A stretch of 64,000 nucleotides of DNA. Source: Flavobacterium sp. GTDB taxonomy: Bacteria; Bacteroidota; Bacteroidia; Flavobacteriales; Flavobacteriaceae. A program made the position numbers and the translations under genes. Positions 16,773-27,651 of the stretch are shown here, piece by piece (the first letter of the stretch is position 1; every line of letters begins with the position of its first letter). The stretch spans positions 229,116 through 293,115 of the forward strand of contig JACMLU010000023.1 in the NCBI GenBank assembly GCA_014379405.1. The letters run 5' to 3'. The notes under the pieces were generated by a model. That model was not told the origin of the DNA. It saw only the letters and a program-made list of their open reading frames with translations, and ran no database searches.

Positions 16773-19700
16773 TTAATTTCCAAAATTATATCGAAGCGTA
16801 AATCCTGAACGGATATTTGTCAAAGGAAAAGAAGTCGAAATCACTGCTTTAGAAAACGCATGGTCATAATAGAAAATAGCTGTCAGATTTTTGCTGAAAG
16901 AATAATCGGCAGTTAACTTCAACGACCAAACATTTTGTCCACCAGCCAATTGATTGTTGTCGTAATCCAAATAGCGCACTATGGTTTGATTGTTTCTATA
17001 CGACATATCTGCTTTTATGATGATGTCACTTTTTATGATTCCCGTAGGATTGTCGGCCAGTCTGGACGAAAAAACGACATCTTTTATTCTATACCCCATT
17101 CCCACAACATATTCTATCCCTTTCACTTCCGTCAATAAATTGTTGTCGAAACTCATAGACAAGGCTCTATCTTTTTTCACTTCGGTCAATATCTTTAACG
17201 AATTCATTAATTCAAAATCCATTCGGATAAGCGGGTTAAACTGTTCTACCAAATTGACATTCGACATAATGGTTTTATTGAAAAAATTACCACTTGCATC
17301 CACTCCACTAGGGTCTTTATCGAATTGGAAATTTGACCTGAATGCATTGACTGTATAGGAAGCTCTGTAATTTTGTTGCAAAGAGAAACGTTTGAAATTC
17401 TTTTTGAAAAAAGCGTAACGCATCAACCCATTGTATTTTATGGACCAGTTAGGTATTGGGAAACTTTTGAAAATTCCAAGAGAAGCATTAGACGCATCTC
17501 CACCGGAATATGCTGCTAAAAAGGCAGGTAATAACACGGCTTGATTATTTTTTCCGTATCCTTTCGGGAATCCATCTGTATCAATATTCGCAGGATTAGT
17601 AAGATCAATTCCTTTTTCTGTCGCCAATCTGTTGGCAACCGTAAGCCTATTACTTCTGAAATCATCAAATGCTGCCGAGATATTTTCATCACTAGTAGAA
17701 AAAGACGTCTTGATAAGAATGGTAGAAATAGAGAAAAGACCATAACTATATGGAGAACGTGCATTGTACACCCCATTGCTAACATCAAATTGTTCTGAAA
17801 AATTCTCGGAATATGCTCTATCCAATGTTAAATCAATTTTCAAATCTGGGAACAAATCGACATTTGCCGTAGTTTTGAATACTTCATTTTCCACTTGGGA
17901 ATAACTTTGGTTAAAGTCGGGATAGCTTGTCAGCCAACCGTTTTTAGCCGCTTCGAAACGCACGTCATCCTGGCTTCCAAAAGTAAATCCAAGAGAAGGT
18001 CTTGACGAACCAAAGAAACCTACACCCGGTGTATATCCAGGTAAAACAGTACCACTATTTTTAACATAACTCGTTTGTATATTTTTGACACTGGTCAAAA
18101 CTCCTATAAATCCATTTAAAAAATTGTTTTGTTTTGGAACCAACAGATTTGTATTGGCCACTTTTTCACCTGGTTTTGGAGCTACAGCTTTTGGAGTTGC
18201 TTTTAATTGTGATTTTTTTGTCAATCCAATATACTTATAAAAAGTATCCATTGTAAAGGTTGCATTCAAATTGTGGGAACTCGCATTTTGAATCGTATTA
18301 CCCAAATTATAATCCACTCCTCCAATTTCTATATTAGACAAAGCCACCGAAGCTCTTTGCCAGCTATAGTCACCAGTATAAGAATAATTAGCTTTTATGA
18401 AACTAAAAACAGGAATTTTATCGATTGGAATCTGATAGTTCAAAACCAATTGTTGCATGTGTTGGTTAGCTTGTCCTACATCCCAGTAGCTGTCCCAGAT
18501 AGTAAAACTATCTATTGGCTCGTTGTTCTCGTTCATATAGTTTTTTACAATATTACTGGAGGAAGCTGTATAGTTTAATTTCAATGATTTCGTTAAATTA
18601 AAATTGAATCCATATTGATAATTAAATCCAAAATTCCTTCTGTACATTGGATCAATACCAATTCCTTCAACTTCTACTTGTCTAAATTGTTGACGGTTGT
18701 ATTGTCTAATAATGTTAGTATTGAAATTGATATTGGATGGCAAATAATTAAAGTTGAAATCGCTTAGCATCTTCCAATAATTACTTTTTTTCATAAACGC
18801 CGTTTTCTTGAACGGTTCCACTGATTTGGGTTGAAAACTATAAGCATAATCTACAGCGGTGCTGGCTTGTTGATCTACATAATCCTCAATTTCAAAATCG
18901 TGGCGTTCCACCTCATTATAGGATTGTGAAAAAGTAAAGTTCTCGGGATCATAAACGTGAGATTTTTGTTCTTCGCCTCTTTCCTTTCTTACTCCAATAA
19001 AATTGATGCTTTTTCTTTTGGTATAATCCACCGCCCTGTTGTTGATATTGTCTCTTTCGGCAGGATCAGTGGTATTGTCCAATAGCTGTTTTAGTTTAAT
19101 ATCTTGATTAAATGGATCATATTCCGGGGTTATTGTTTCTTCACCAATGGCATAGTTAAACGGCAAAGTGATTTTCCATTTTGGCGGCAATAATTTACCT
19201 AAACTCAAATTAGTAACAATATTATATTGTTTAACATCTTCTCTACTTCTTTCGTTTGGTCCTTCTTCTAATGCTCCAAAACCTATTGTACTGGTTCTAC
19301 CTGTGGCTGAAACAGTGGCAAAATCGGCAAGATTCGTATCAACATTCAACACGGCAGCCATTCCTTTACTATTATCCATATCGGCTACACGGAGTTCATT
19401 GAACCAAACTTCTCCTTTTGTGGCTTGATGGGTTTCATCACTTTTTACCCCCAACATCAAATTACGGATTAATCCAAAATTTGGATTTCCTCTAATTCCT
19501 AATCTCAATTTGGCATCTCCATCCCCATTAGGAAATACATCCAGATGATCATCTGGATAATATATGGCTCCGTCTGGCAAAGGCGTTTTTGGAACACCAA
19601 TTTTCATAGCTGTAAGTAATGCCAACGAAAGATCGATTTCGTTTTCTGTAGGCCAAACCGTTTCTGCACTCAAGGAAGTACAATTTGAACCTGTTGTAGA

Positions 19701-22700
19701 AGACGGCAATGTAACTTTCAACGGAATTTCAATTTGGTAAAAATTTTGGGTAAAGTCATTTCCAAAACGGATAAACCCCGTCATTTGATCATCACTAAGT
19801 GGAATTTCGCCTGGTAGGGATTCTGCATGTAAAAACATTTTCAATTTCTTGAACTGACGCATATCCACACTCACGTTTTTGAAAACAGCTCTTGAATCTA
19901 ATGGTTCCAATCCATCCCCTGAAACTCTCAAAGACAAGGATTGTTCATTTTGATTGATAACCGTATTATTGTTATACAACTGTTCTTGTTGTACCCCTGG
20001 AGGAACAACATAATTAATAGGACATCTATCGTTATTCTCTTGAAGGTTTACCGCCAGCACATCTAAATCTGTCCCATCATCTGACACGTTTAAATCATTT
20101 GGATCAAGTGAACTTGTATATCTTCTCCAATCACCTCTTACTAAATCCAAGGCACCAAAACGAACTGTTACTTCGTTGCTGAAACCCGTCATAAACATCC
20201 TCATAAAACGAATGGATCTAAAATCGGAAATATTACCAATGGTATTTTCTGGTTGTGAAACAGGAATTTTAAATTGAATCCATCTAGCATCAGTAACCGA
20301 TCCGTTGTCCATTGTGACTTGAGTGTTTCTAATATCGGTAATATAATTTTGACCAACACTCATATTTGGTTTCATATCAATACTGTATTCATAATATGCA
20401 TTGATGGTATTCATCGTGTTGTCCCTGTTGATGTCTTCCACATCGGGATTGGAAGTAGCACCTCTGTTGGCATCATTAATATCAACTGCAGAGTTTCCAT
20501 CGACACCATTATAATTTTTATATCGATCCAATACACTTCCCGAAGCATTCAAATAATACCTATAATCATCTGCAGCAGGATCGGGTTGGGACGCATAATT
20601 AGTATAGATTGCCCCCTCTTTGGCATTAGGCAAACCGTCCAATCCAATATCTTGATTGGCTCTATTGGCAGTATTGGTGTCAAAAGCATAAATCAAGGAT
20701 TGCGAAGCGGGCACATCTCCCCATAGCGGCTGAGGGTTTACCAAAATTTGATCTGCACCCAATCCGTTTTCATATTGTTTTCTTCCATCTTTCAGGACAT
20801 CTTCTGAAATTTCTCCTAAATTGAAATAAATTTTACCCGTATTAGTTGTAGGGACTTGGCCAGCTCCAACATAAGGATCCAATACCCAAAACTGAATATA
20901 TTCCACATTTCCTTGTTCAAAATTGGTTGAATTCAAAGAACGCATGATTCCTCCAAAATTATCCTTTGGATTTGTAGCCACATTTGAAGCATTATTATAC
21001 GCTCCTCTCTCAGAGGGAAAATAAGTTAAATCCAATGTGTTGACCACTTGCGATTGTCCTGCCGCAATATCGGTTAACGGATACAATTCTTCGCTAAAAA
21101 TTCTTCTGGTGGTATTCAACGACAAATCGTCATTTGAAATTCCCGATGGTTTTTGGGTATAAAAAACAGGGTCAATGGTGTACCAAGCCAATTTGGCTCT
21201 CTTATGACCATAACTCAAATCATTGGCAGCAGCATTAAAATTATATTGGCTTTCGTTGTCATTCAATGGTGTCGATGCCAAACTCCAAGCATAAGCCGAA
21301 CGCATATCAATCGTGGATTGAGAGCCTTCAAAATCATCTACATAAATGGTTGCTTCCCCCTGAAAACTATCCCCTTTTGGCCTTTCTGGTTGTAAAAAAG
21401 CAATTTCTCCTCTTACCGAAATATTGGATGGCACATCGGTATCCATATTGGGTAATTTATTGACCAATCGGGTCAAAAACGGAACTTCGGATGAATAATT
21501 AGTATTGAATCCGAAAATATTATTGTTCACAGATTCCTGTCCAAACCCTGATTTTTGGGTAAATGGTCTTTCGTTTAATTTCAAGAAAGTAGCTCCAACC
21601 AAAAATTTCTCGGAAATTTGATGTTCTACATAAACTCCAAAAAATCGTTTGGTTTGTTGTCCAAAAATAGAATTGTTTTCTAACGATACGTTAATTGGCG
21701 TGTTCGATGCTTGCAAAGAAGGATCTAGAATTTGTACTCTTCCCAATTGATAATTCACGCTATAATCGATTCCTTCGACCAAAACTCTTCCTCCAGCTGT
21801 AACTACTACCGAACCTCTAGGTACATTGAAAGCACCAATTGGAATTCCTTCGCCCCCTGAAGATTTGTATTTACCTCTTAAAAGGAATTTATTTTTGTCA
21901 CTGTCCTGCAATGCCCCAGACTGTGTGCTGGTATACATATTTCGGAAAACATATTTCTTTTGATTTGGATTGTAGGTATTGGAATCTTTGTAATCTTCCG
22001 TTCCATTCGATAATTTAGAAAATAACAATTCACCAAAAGGCTCTTTGTTAGTAAATATAATTCGACCATTCTGGGTATCAACTGTCATTCCTTGCATAAA
22101 ATCGAAGAAACCATCACCCCCAGCTTGTGGGTCATTATTGAAATTTAATTTATCTAAATTGAATACTTTCAGCAAAGGTGTTTCCGCAACTTCATTTCCC
22201 GTAGTTGGATTAGACGGGAAAGTACTGCCCGATACTGGTGTAATATAATTTAGCGGAGATGGATCGGTATAAAGAATGTTAAATCTGAAATTTTCTTGTT
22301 TCAACTGATAAGCACCCGGAATTTGATAAATGTTTTTCATCATCAGATTCCAAACTGGGTTTTTGACATTAGTCAAATTGCTTTTCAGCATTTTCAAAAC
22401 CAAACTTTGCGTGATGATGGCCTGATCTGATGGCGTGGTTCCTGAAACAACAGTTGCATCAACTCCGTCATTACCAAATTCCCCCACTTGATAGACTTTA
22501 TCTCCAATGGTGTATTGATAAGCAACTGCCAAAACTTCGTCATTGGCCAATCTTTGTTGCAACGAAATATACCCCAATTGAGGATGAAATGTATATTCGT
22601 TTGATGTTAATTTTCTAGCATTTTCCAACTTGGAATAATCCGCACCTTCATTTACGGTAGCATTAAATCCAGAACCTGAAGTCGCAATTTCGCGAATATT

Positions 22701-23936
22701 GTTGTTCAACAAACCTGTTCCAGAAGCAATTTGCGCTGGATCATAATCATTGTTCGAGTTGTCCGAAGGCGAATCGGCGGGCTTGTTAAACATCCCTGTA
22801 GAAGGATCCAAAACTACCACTTCACTGTCTTGCAAACCCATTAATTGCGCTTCCCCTAAATCCTGAAGTGCAATAATATTTCTTAGATTATTTCCTGTTG
22901 TGGTATTGACACGATTTTGTTTATTGGTAACCCAAATTTCCAATCTTGAAATTTGAACCCTACTATCAATGAAAGGGTAATTTTTTAAGGCTGCATCGTA
23001 TTTATTTCTAAAATATTGCGAAAGAAAAAAGTGTCGGTCATTATCATAATCAAGAGCATATATTTCAAAATCCTGAACTGTTCCGCCACCTTCGGCAACT
23101 ACTGTTTTGGTTTGCGATTTTTGCTCTGAAAAGACACCCGTGATGGATGTTTTGCCAAATTGTAATTTGGTTTTCACACCAAATAAACTTTGAGGTCCTT
23201 TTATCAAGGAACTATTCAAAGGCATACTGACATTACCTACTTCAATTTTCTGAATAATATCATCTTCGGAAGGGGTATATTCTAACTTGATCAAGTTCTG
23301 AAATGCAAACGTGGATTGCGTATCATAATTGACATTTACATTTAATCGAGTCCCTACTTTTCCCATCAAACTCATACTTATCCTTTGATTAAAATCAAAA
23401 GAAGTAGTAGATCTATTTCTTGGAGAAAATGCAGGGTTGTCCTGTTTTGTATAACGAAGTCCAAAATCCATTTCTATGGATCCTGTTGGTTTCACATCGA
23501 TGGTGTTACTGCCAAAAATGGATTCAAAAAGTCCTGATTTTACGTAATATCTTGGTAATAAATCTTTTTTTGCTGCCTCGCTACCGTCTTTTTTCCCGTC
23601 AATGGCATCTAATTTTTGTTTAAAATAGTTGCGCATCGATTCTTTCAACACTAAATCTTCGTATTCCTTTGGAGATAAAATAGTGGGGTAATTAGTTGGA
23701 AATCCATCAATGGTTTTGGTGTAAACATACATCCCGGTAACGGGGTCAAAAGTGTAGGACTTAAGAATACTTTGTGGATCTTTAATTTCAATCTTCCCTG
23801 TAGAAAACCCAGTATTAGTTGTATCTTGAGCCACTGGCGATACCTGGGCTTGAGACACAAAACCACCAAAAATAACTAATAAAAAGGTACAAATTTTTCG
23901 CACGAAATGGTTCTTTTTTAAATACTGTATTTTCAA
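16773..23936 (-). CDS. sprA: type 9 secretion translocon / gliding motility protein SprA
   Basis: A 2387-residue outer membrane protein with an N-terminal signal peptide (hydrophobic stretch at about 14-30, ending VSQAQ). The rest is a huge beta-rich sequence with recurrent amphipathic strands and a final aromatic strand ending LRYNFGN. SprA of F. johnsoniae (about 2400 residues) forms the very large single-polypeptide barrel through which type 9 substrates cross the outer membrane, and is required for gliding and for secretion of adhesins, chitinase and others. Size, architecture and the ruvA-sprA-gcvH neighbourhood identify it. It starts three bases after ruvA ends, so the two are probably co-transcribed. 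The frame is intact with no sign of truncation. Confidence 0.96.
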   Translation of the reverse strand: MKIQYLKKNHFVRKICTFLLVIFGGFVSQAQVSPVAQDTTNTGFSTGKIEIKDPQSILKSYTFDPVTGMYVYTKTIDGFPTNYPTILSPKEYEDLVLKESMRNYFKQKLDAIDGKKDGSEAAKKDLLPRYYVKSGLFESIFGSNTIDVKPTGSIEMDFGLRYTKQDNPAFSPRNRSTTSFDFNQRISMSLMGKVGTRLNVNVNYDTQSTFAFQNLIKLEYTPSEDDIIQKIEVGNVSMPLNSSLIKGPQSLFGVKTKLQFGKTSITGVFSEQKSQTKTVVAEGGGTVQDFEIYALDYDNDRHFFLSQYFRNKYDAALKNYPFIDSRVQISRLEIWVTNKQNRVNTTTGNNLRNIIALQDLGEAQLMGLQDSEVVVLDPSTGMFNKPADSPSDNSNNDYDPAQIASGTGLLNNNIREIATSGSGFNATVNEGADYSKLENARKLTSNEYTFHPQLGYISLQQRLANDEVLAVAYQYTIGDKVYQVGEFGNDGVDATVVSGTTPSDQAIITQSLVLKMLKSNLTNVKNPVWNLMMKNIYQIPGAYQLKQENFRFNILYTDPSPLNYITPVSGSTFPSNPTTGNEVAETPLLKVFNLDKLNFNNDPQAGGDGFFDFMQGMTVDTQNGRIIFTNKEPFGELLFSKLSNGTEDYKDSNTYNPNQKKYVFRNMYTSTQSGALQDSDKNKFLLRGKYKSSGGEGIPIGAFNVPRGSVVVTAGGRVLVEGIDYSVNYQLGRVQILDPSLQASNTPINVSLENNSIFGQQTKRFFGVYVEHQISEKFLVGATFLKLNERPFTQKSGFGQESVNNNIFGFNTNYSSEVPFLTRLVNKLPNMDTDVPSNISVRGEIAFLQPERPKGDSFQGEATIYVDDFEGSQSTIDMRSAYAWSLASTPLNDNESQYNFNAAANDLSYGHKRAKLAWYTIDPVFYTQKPSGISNDDLSLNTTRRIFSEELYPLTDIAAGQSQVVNTLDLTYFPSERGAYNNASNVATNPKDNFGGIMRSLNSTNFEQGNVEYIQFWVLDPYVGAGQVPTTNTGKIYFNLGEISEDVLKDGRKQYENGLGADQILVNPQPLWGDVPASQSLIYAFDTNTANRANQDIGLDGLPNAKEGAIYTNYASQPDPAADDYRYYLNASGSVLDRYKNYNGVDGNSAVDINDANRGATSNPDVEDINRDNTMNTINAYYEYSIDMKPNMSVGQNYITDIRNTQVTMDNGSVTDARWIQFKIPVSQPENTIGNISDFRSIRFMRMFMTGFSNEVTVRFGALDLVRGDWRRYTSSLDPNDLNVSDDGTDLDVLAVNLQENNDRCPINYVVPPGVQQEQLYNNNTVINQNEQSLSLRVSGDGLEPLDSRAVFKNVSVDMRQFKKLKMFLHAESLPGEIPLSDDQMTGFIRFGNDFTQNFYQIEIPLKVTLPSSTTGSNCTSLSAETVWPTENEIDLSLALLTAMKIGVPKTPLPDGAIYYPDDHLDVFPNGDGDAKLRLGIRGNPNFGLIRNLMLGVKSDETHQATKGEVWFNELRVADMDNSKGMAAVLNVDTNLADFATVSATGRTSTIGFGALEEGPNERSREDVKQYNIVTNLSLGKLLPPKWKITLPFNYAIGEETITPEYDPFNQDIKLKQLLDNTTDPAERDNINNRAVDYTKRKSINFIGVRKERGEEQKSHVYDPENFTFSQSYNEVERHDFEIEDYVDQQASTAVDYAYSFQPKSVEPFKKTAFMKKSNYWKMLSDFNFNYLPSNINFNTNIIRQYNRQQFRQVEVEGIGIDPMYRRNFGFNYQYGFNFNLTKSLKLNYTASSSNIVKNYMNENNEPIDSFTIWDSYWDVGQANQHMQQLVLNYQIPIDKIPVFSFIKANYSYTGDYSWQRASVALSNIEIGGVDYNLGNTIQNASSHNLNATFTMDTFYKYIGLTKKSQLKATPKAVAPKPGEKVANTNLLVPKQNNFLNGFIGVLTSVKNIQTSYVKNSGTVLPGYTPGVGFFGSSRPSLGFTFGSQDDVRFEAAKNGWLTSYPDFNQSYSQVENEVFKTTANVDLFPDLKIDLTLDRAYSENFSEQFDVSNGVYNARSPYSYGLFSISTILIKTSFSTSDENISAAFDDFRSNRLTVANRLATEKGIDLTNPANIDTDGFPKGYGKNNQAVLLPAFLAAYSGGDASNASLGIFKSFPIPNWSIKYNGLMRYAFFKKNFKRFSLQQNYRASYTVNAFRSNFQFDKDPSGVDASGNFFNKTIMSNVNLVEQFNPLIRMDFELMNSLKILTEVKKDRALSMSFDNNLLTEVKGIEYVVGMGYRIKDVVFSSRLADNPTGIIKSDIIIKADMSYRNNQTIVRYLDYDNNQLAGGQNVWSLKLTADYSFSKNLTAIFYYDHAFSKAVISTSFPLTNIRSGFTLRYNFGN

Positions 23937-23939
23937 CTT

Positions 23940-24521
23940 TTATAAGTTTTTTAAAGCTTGCTTAATAATATATTCAACCGAACTATCTGGGGACTCTTTT
24001 ACAATTTTTTCTACTACTCTTTCAGAGGCTTTCCGAACAAAACCCAACACCTCCAATGCAGATAACGCCTCATCTCGGTTAGTATTGCTTTGGGACATCG
24101 AAACTTCGTCTAAATCGTACAACTTTAACACTTTTCCCTTCAAATCGAGTATCACTCTTTGGGCTGTTTTGCTTCCAATTCCTTTTATGGATTGGATTGT
24201 GGTTACGTCTCCAGATGCGATTGCGTTGGTGATTTGTTTTGGATCCAATGAAGACAACATTGTTCTGGCAATACTGGCACCAATTCCGGAAACAGACAAC
24301 AATAATTTGAAAATTTCTCTTTCTGATTTTTCAACAAAACCAAATAAAGTATGTGAATCTTCCTTGATTTGAAGATGTGTAAACAATTTAATAAAATCAG
24401 TTGCAGGAAGCAAGGAATAGGTATGCAAAGAAATATTTACGTGGTACCCAACTCCACCGCAATCTATGACAACTTGTGTGGGCGATTTTTCTACTAATTT
24501 TCCTTGTAAATGTGCTATCAT
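23940..24521 (-). CDS. ruvA: Holliday junction DNA helicase subunit RuvA
   Basis: A 193-residue protein that binds four-way DNA junctions and loads RuvB. Visible parts: an OB-fold domain (1-63, with VVIDCGGVGYHVNIS), tandem helix-hairpin-helix motifs (LLSVSGIGASIARTML and IQSIKGIGSKTAQRVILDLKGK), and a short C-terminal RuvB-binding domain (about 147-193, DEALSALEVLGF). It is directly upstream of sprA rather than next to ruvB, which lies 5 kb away on the same strand. Splitting of ruvA from ruvB is usual in Bacteroidota. Confidence 0.96.
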   Translation of the reverse strand: MIAHLQGKLVEKSPTQVVIDCGGVGYHVNISLHTYSLLPATDFIKLFTHLQIKEDSHTLFGFVEKSEREIFKLLLSVSGIGASIARTMLSSLDPKQITNAIASGDVTTIQSIKGIGSKTAQRVILDLKGKVLKLYDLDEVSMSQSNTNRDEALSALEVLGFVRKASERVVEKIVKESPDSSVEYIIKQALKNL

Positions 24522-24540
24522 ACTTGAATTTTATATAGCC

Positions 24541-24575
24541 CAAATATAACAAAACTTATATAAATTCTCGCCAAA
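24541..24575 (-). promoter_or_regulatory. candidate ruvA-sprA promoter
   Basis: On the minus strand: TTTG, 23 bases, TATATTTG, about 20 bases before the ruvA ATG. The spacing is at the long end of the known range. It is overlapped by the inverted repeat at 24554-24586. Confidence 0.5.
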
Positions 24576-24586
24576 TTTATATAAGT
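24554..24586. repeat. 13-bp perfect inverted repeat
   Basis: Arms ACTTATATAAATT and AATTTATATAAGT with a 7-base spacer. It lies between the malic enzyme stop and the ruvA start, overlapping the candidate ruvA promoter. It could be a weak terminator for the malic enzyme gene (few T residues follow) or an operator. Confidence 0.7.
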
Positions 24587-24607
24587 CCTGTTAGTGAAGA
24601 AAATATT

Positions 24608-26893
24608 TTATTTTTTGATTACTTTCTTTTCATTTTCTTGAGCATCAATTACAGCAATTGCTGACATATAAACCATTTCTTCTACGCTTGCACCCAATTG
24701 AAAAATATGGACAGGTTTTCCCATTCCCAACATAATAGGCCCTATTGAGCTTACTTTGTTTAGTTCTTTCAAAAGTTTGTAGGTTATATTGGCTGATTCA
24801 AGATTAGGAAAAATCAAGACATTCACCTCTTTTCCGGCTAATTTAGAAAAAGGAAACTTAGCTTTCAACATTTCTGGATTTAAAGCAAAATCAGCTTGAA
24901 TCTCACCGTCAACAACAATATCAGGATGGTGTTTATGCAAATAAGCAACTGCTTCTCTCACTTTAGCAGCTCCCTTATTTTGAGAAGAACCAAAATTAGA
25001 AAAAGAAACCATTGCTATTACAGGTTCAATTCCAAAGATTTTAGCAGTTTTGGCGGTCATAATGGCTATTTTGGCCAAGTCATCAGCTGATGGATCTATA
25101 TTAATAGCTGTATCAGACAAAAACATTGGCCCACGATTGGTTAACATCATATTTGTAGTGGCCACAAGAGTAACTCCCGGCTCTTTCTCAATAAGTTGTA
25201 ACATAGGCTTAACTACTGATGGATAACTTCTGGAATGTCCTGTTACCAATGCATCCGCTTCGCCTTCGTTGACCATCATAGCTGCAAAATAGTTTCTTTC
25301 GCGCATTAAATTCTGGGCATCATACAATGAGATTCCACTTCTTTGTCTATTATTCCAAAATGCTTTAGCAAATTTATTTCTTCGTGGTTCTTCTTCTATA
25401 ACTTTAGGATCAATAATTTGAACATCGGCATCAAATCCAAGTTCTTTTTTTAATTCCAAGATAACTTTCTTGTTCCCCAACAAAACGGGAAAACCAATTC
25501 CTTCGTCAAAAACAATTTGTGCCGCTTTAAGCACATCCAAATGTTCTGCTTCTGGAAAAACAATTCTTTTAGGATCCATTTTGGCTCTGTTACCAATAAA
25601 TCTAAGCATTTTATTATCAGTCCCTAAACGTCCCAAAAGCTCTTCTTCGTATTTTTTCCAATCCAAAATTGGATTTTGCGCCACACCTGAATCCATAGCC
25701 GCTTTTGCTACTGCTGAGGCAACAACTGAAATTAGTCTAGGATCGAAAGGAGATGGAATTATATATTCACGTCCAAAAGTTAATTTGGTAACACCATTGG
25801 CTATATTCACTTGTTCTGGAACACTTTCTTTGGCCAAGGCAGCCAAGGCTCTTACGGCAGCCATCTTCATGGCTTCGTTAATTTTGGTGGCTCGTACATC
25901 TAAAGCACCACGGAAAATATAAGGAAAACCAAGTACATTATTCACTTGATTAGGATGGTCAGAACGACCTGTTGCCATAATTACATCTTTTCGAGTTTCG
26001 ATGGCAAGATTATAAGCAATTTCCGGATTTGGATTTGCCATTGCAAATACGATTGGATTTTCGGCCATTCCCAACAACATTTGAGGAGTCATAATATTTC
26101 CTGAAGATAATCCCAAGAAAATATCAGCACCTACCAAGGCTTCTTCAAGACTCATTGGTTTTTTATCCGTGGCATATTTTAGTTGCATAACAGATAATAA
26201 CGGATTGTCTTTAGTCAAAACTCCCTTGCTGTTAAACATCAAAATATTTTCTAGTTTTACACCTAATAAAATATACATATCGGCGCAGGCGATTGCAGCG
26301 GAACCTGCTCCTGAAACCACCATTCTTAAATCTTCGGCTTTCTTGCCTGCCAATTCCAATGCATTCAATAATGCCGCAGATGATATAATTGCCGTTCCGT
26401 GCTGGTCGTCATGCATTACAGGAATATTCAATTCTTCGACCAATCTTCTTTCTATTTCAAAAGATTCAGGAGCTTTAATGTCTTCTAAATTAATTCCACC
26501 AAAAGTTGGCGCTATATTTTTTACTGTTTGAATAAATTCTTCAACGTTTTTAGTTCCAATTTCAATATCGAAAACATCAATACCGGCAAAGATTTTAAAC
26601 AACAATCCTTTACCTTCCATTACTGGTTTTGATGCTTCTGGTCCAATATCACCCAGTCCTAAAACCGCAGTTCCATTAGAAATTACCGCAACTAGATTCC
26701 CTTTTGCAGTATATTTATAAACATTGTTTACGTCTTTGGCAATTTCTAAGCACGGCTCGGCAACACCTGGCGAATACGCCAAAGACAAATCTCTTTGGGT
26801 TGCATATTTTTTAGTTGGAACAACTTGAATTTTACCTGGTGTTGGCTTTGCATGATACAATAACGCTTCTCTTCTTTTACTACTTTCGTCCAT
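24608..26893 (-). CDS. maeB: NADP-dependent malic enzyme (MaeB type)
   Basis: A 761-residue fusion enzyme. The first part (to about 420) is a malic enzyme that decarboxylates malate to pyruvate: [19 protein letters not shown], the metal-site segment [22 protein letters not shown], and a Rossmann motif [12 protein letters not shown]. The second part (about 430-755) is homologous to phosphotransacetylase ([40 protein letters not shown]) and is usually regulatory rather than catalytic in this family, responding to acetyl-CoA. The gene probably supplies NADPH and pyruvate. Cofactor preference is inferred from the MaeB domain plan. It is a single-gene unit, or the upstream part of the ruvA-sprA transcript. 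Confidence 0.94.
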   Translation of the reverse strand: MDESSKRREALLYHAKPTPGKIQVVPTKKYATQRDLSLAYSPGVAEPCLEIAKDVNNVYKYTAKGNLVAVISNGTAVLGLGDIGPEASKPVMEGKGLLFKIFAGIDVFDIEIGTKNVEEFIQTVKNIAPTFGGINLEDIKAPESFEIERRLVEELNIPVMHDDQHGTAIISSAALLNALELAGKKAEDLRMVVSGAGSAAIACADMYILLGVKLENILMFNSKGVLTKDNPLLSVMQLKYATDKKPMSLEEALVGADIFLGLSSGNIMTPQMLLGMAENPIVFAMANPNPEIAYNLAIETRKDVIMATGRSDHPNQVNNVLGFPYIFRGALDVRATKINEAMKMAAVRALAALAKESVPEQVNIANGVTKLTFGREYIIPSPFDPRLISVVASAVAKAAMDSGVAQNPILDWKKYEEELLGRLGTDNKMLRFIGNRAKMDPKRIVFPEAEHLDVLKAAQIVFDEGIGFPVLLGNKKVILELKKELGFDADVQIIDPKVIEEEPRRNKFAKAFWNNRQRSGISLYDAQNLMRERNYFAAMMVNEGEADALVTGHSRSYPSVVKPMLQLIEKEPGVTLVATTNMMLTNRGPMFLSDTAINIDPSADDLAKIAIMTAKTAKIFGIEPVIAMVSFSNFGSSQNKGAAKVREAVAYLHKHHPDIVVDGEIQADFALNPEMLKAKFPFSKLAGKEVNVLIFPNLESANITYKLLKELNKVSSIGPIMLGMGKPVHIFQLGASVEEMVYMSAIAVIDAQENEKKVIKK

Positions 26894-26982
26894 TATTTAA
26901 ATTATTATTTTTACTCCGATATTAAGGCTTTAATTGAAATAGGTATTTAGAGCTTTACAAAAACACCCATTCTATTTTACAC

Positions 26983-27017
26983 AAAAAAATAGCTGCACTA
27001 TTTGCAGCTATTTTTTT
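26983..27017. terminator. terminator after CBS protein gene
   Basis: A 15-bp perfect stem: seven A residues then TAGCTGCA, loop CTATT, TGCAGCTA then T residues. It is symmetrical and lies just beyond the minus-strand CBS gene stop. Confidence 0.88.
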
Positions 27018-27032
27018 TCTTTATTTATTTCA

Positions 27033-27458
27033 TTATTGTGAAATATAAGAATCCAAATGCTTAATAGTTTCTTTTTGCATTTCGATTATTGATTTTACAA
27101 CATCACTTATGGAAATAATACCTATAATTATATCGTTTTCAATTACTGGTAAATGTCTTACCCTTTTAGCATCCATTAATTCCATACAATAATCCAAATT
27201 ATCAGATGGTTTCACTGTAACAACATCTTCTTCCATAATTTCATAAACGAATGTTTTTTTAGAAGATTTTGCTTTCAATGCAATTTTTCTAGCATAATCC
27301 CTTTCAGATAAAATACCTTTCAACACGGTGTTTTCAATTATTAGAATAGCTCCAATATTTTTTTCACTCATCACTCCTAGGGCTTCGTATACTGTTATTG
27401 TTGGCAATACCGAGAACACCTCTTTTCCTTTTTTTGATAATATTTGGCTAACTGTCAT
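27033..27458 (-). CDS. CBS domain pair protein
   Basis: A 141-residue cytoplasmic protein made of two CBS motifs (about residues 8-62 and 74-130). Visible phrases are VYEALGVMSEKNIGAILIIEN, ILSERDYARKIA, LDYCMELMDAKRVRHLPVIEN and IGIISISDVVKSII. Stand-alone CBS pairs usually bind adenine nucleotides (AMP, ATP or S-adenosylmethionine) and act as energy-state sensors on other proteins; no partner domain is fused here. The gene stands alone with its own terminator. The target is unknown. Confidence 0.9.
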   Translation of the reverse strand: MTVSQILSKKGKEVFSVLPTITVYEALGVMSEKNIGAILIIENTVLKGILSERDYARKIALKAKSSKKTFVYEIMEEDVVTVKPSDNLDYCMELMDAKRVRHLPVIENDIIIGIISISDVVKSIIEMQKETIKHLDSYISQ

Positions 27459-27651
27459 AACAAAATAATTTTAATGTATAAATTAATTTTACGAATTATA
27501 AATTTAGAAAAAATAATCAATAACGCTTACTTTTTTTTATAAAATTTCTAATATAAAATCTGTCTAAATACTGTATTCTGGATTACAATCTGACTAAAAA
27601 AAATCGAATTACACTAAAACGATTTCGTTATCGCAATAAAACCCAACAGAA

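Noticed and set aside
20274..20726. 150-residue Ile/Ser-rich frame opposite sprA
   Set aside because: No recognisable domain, and the opposite strand is an intact conserved gene.
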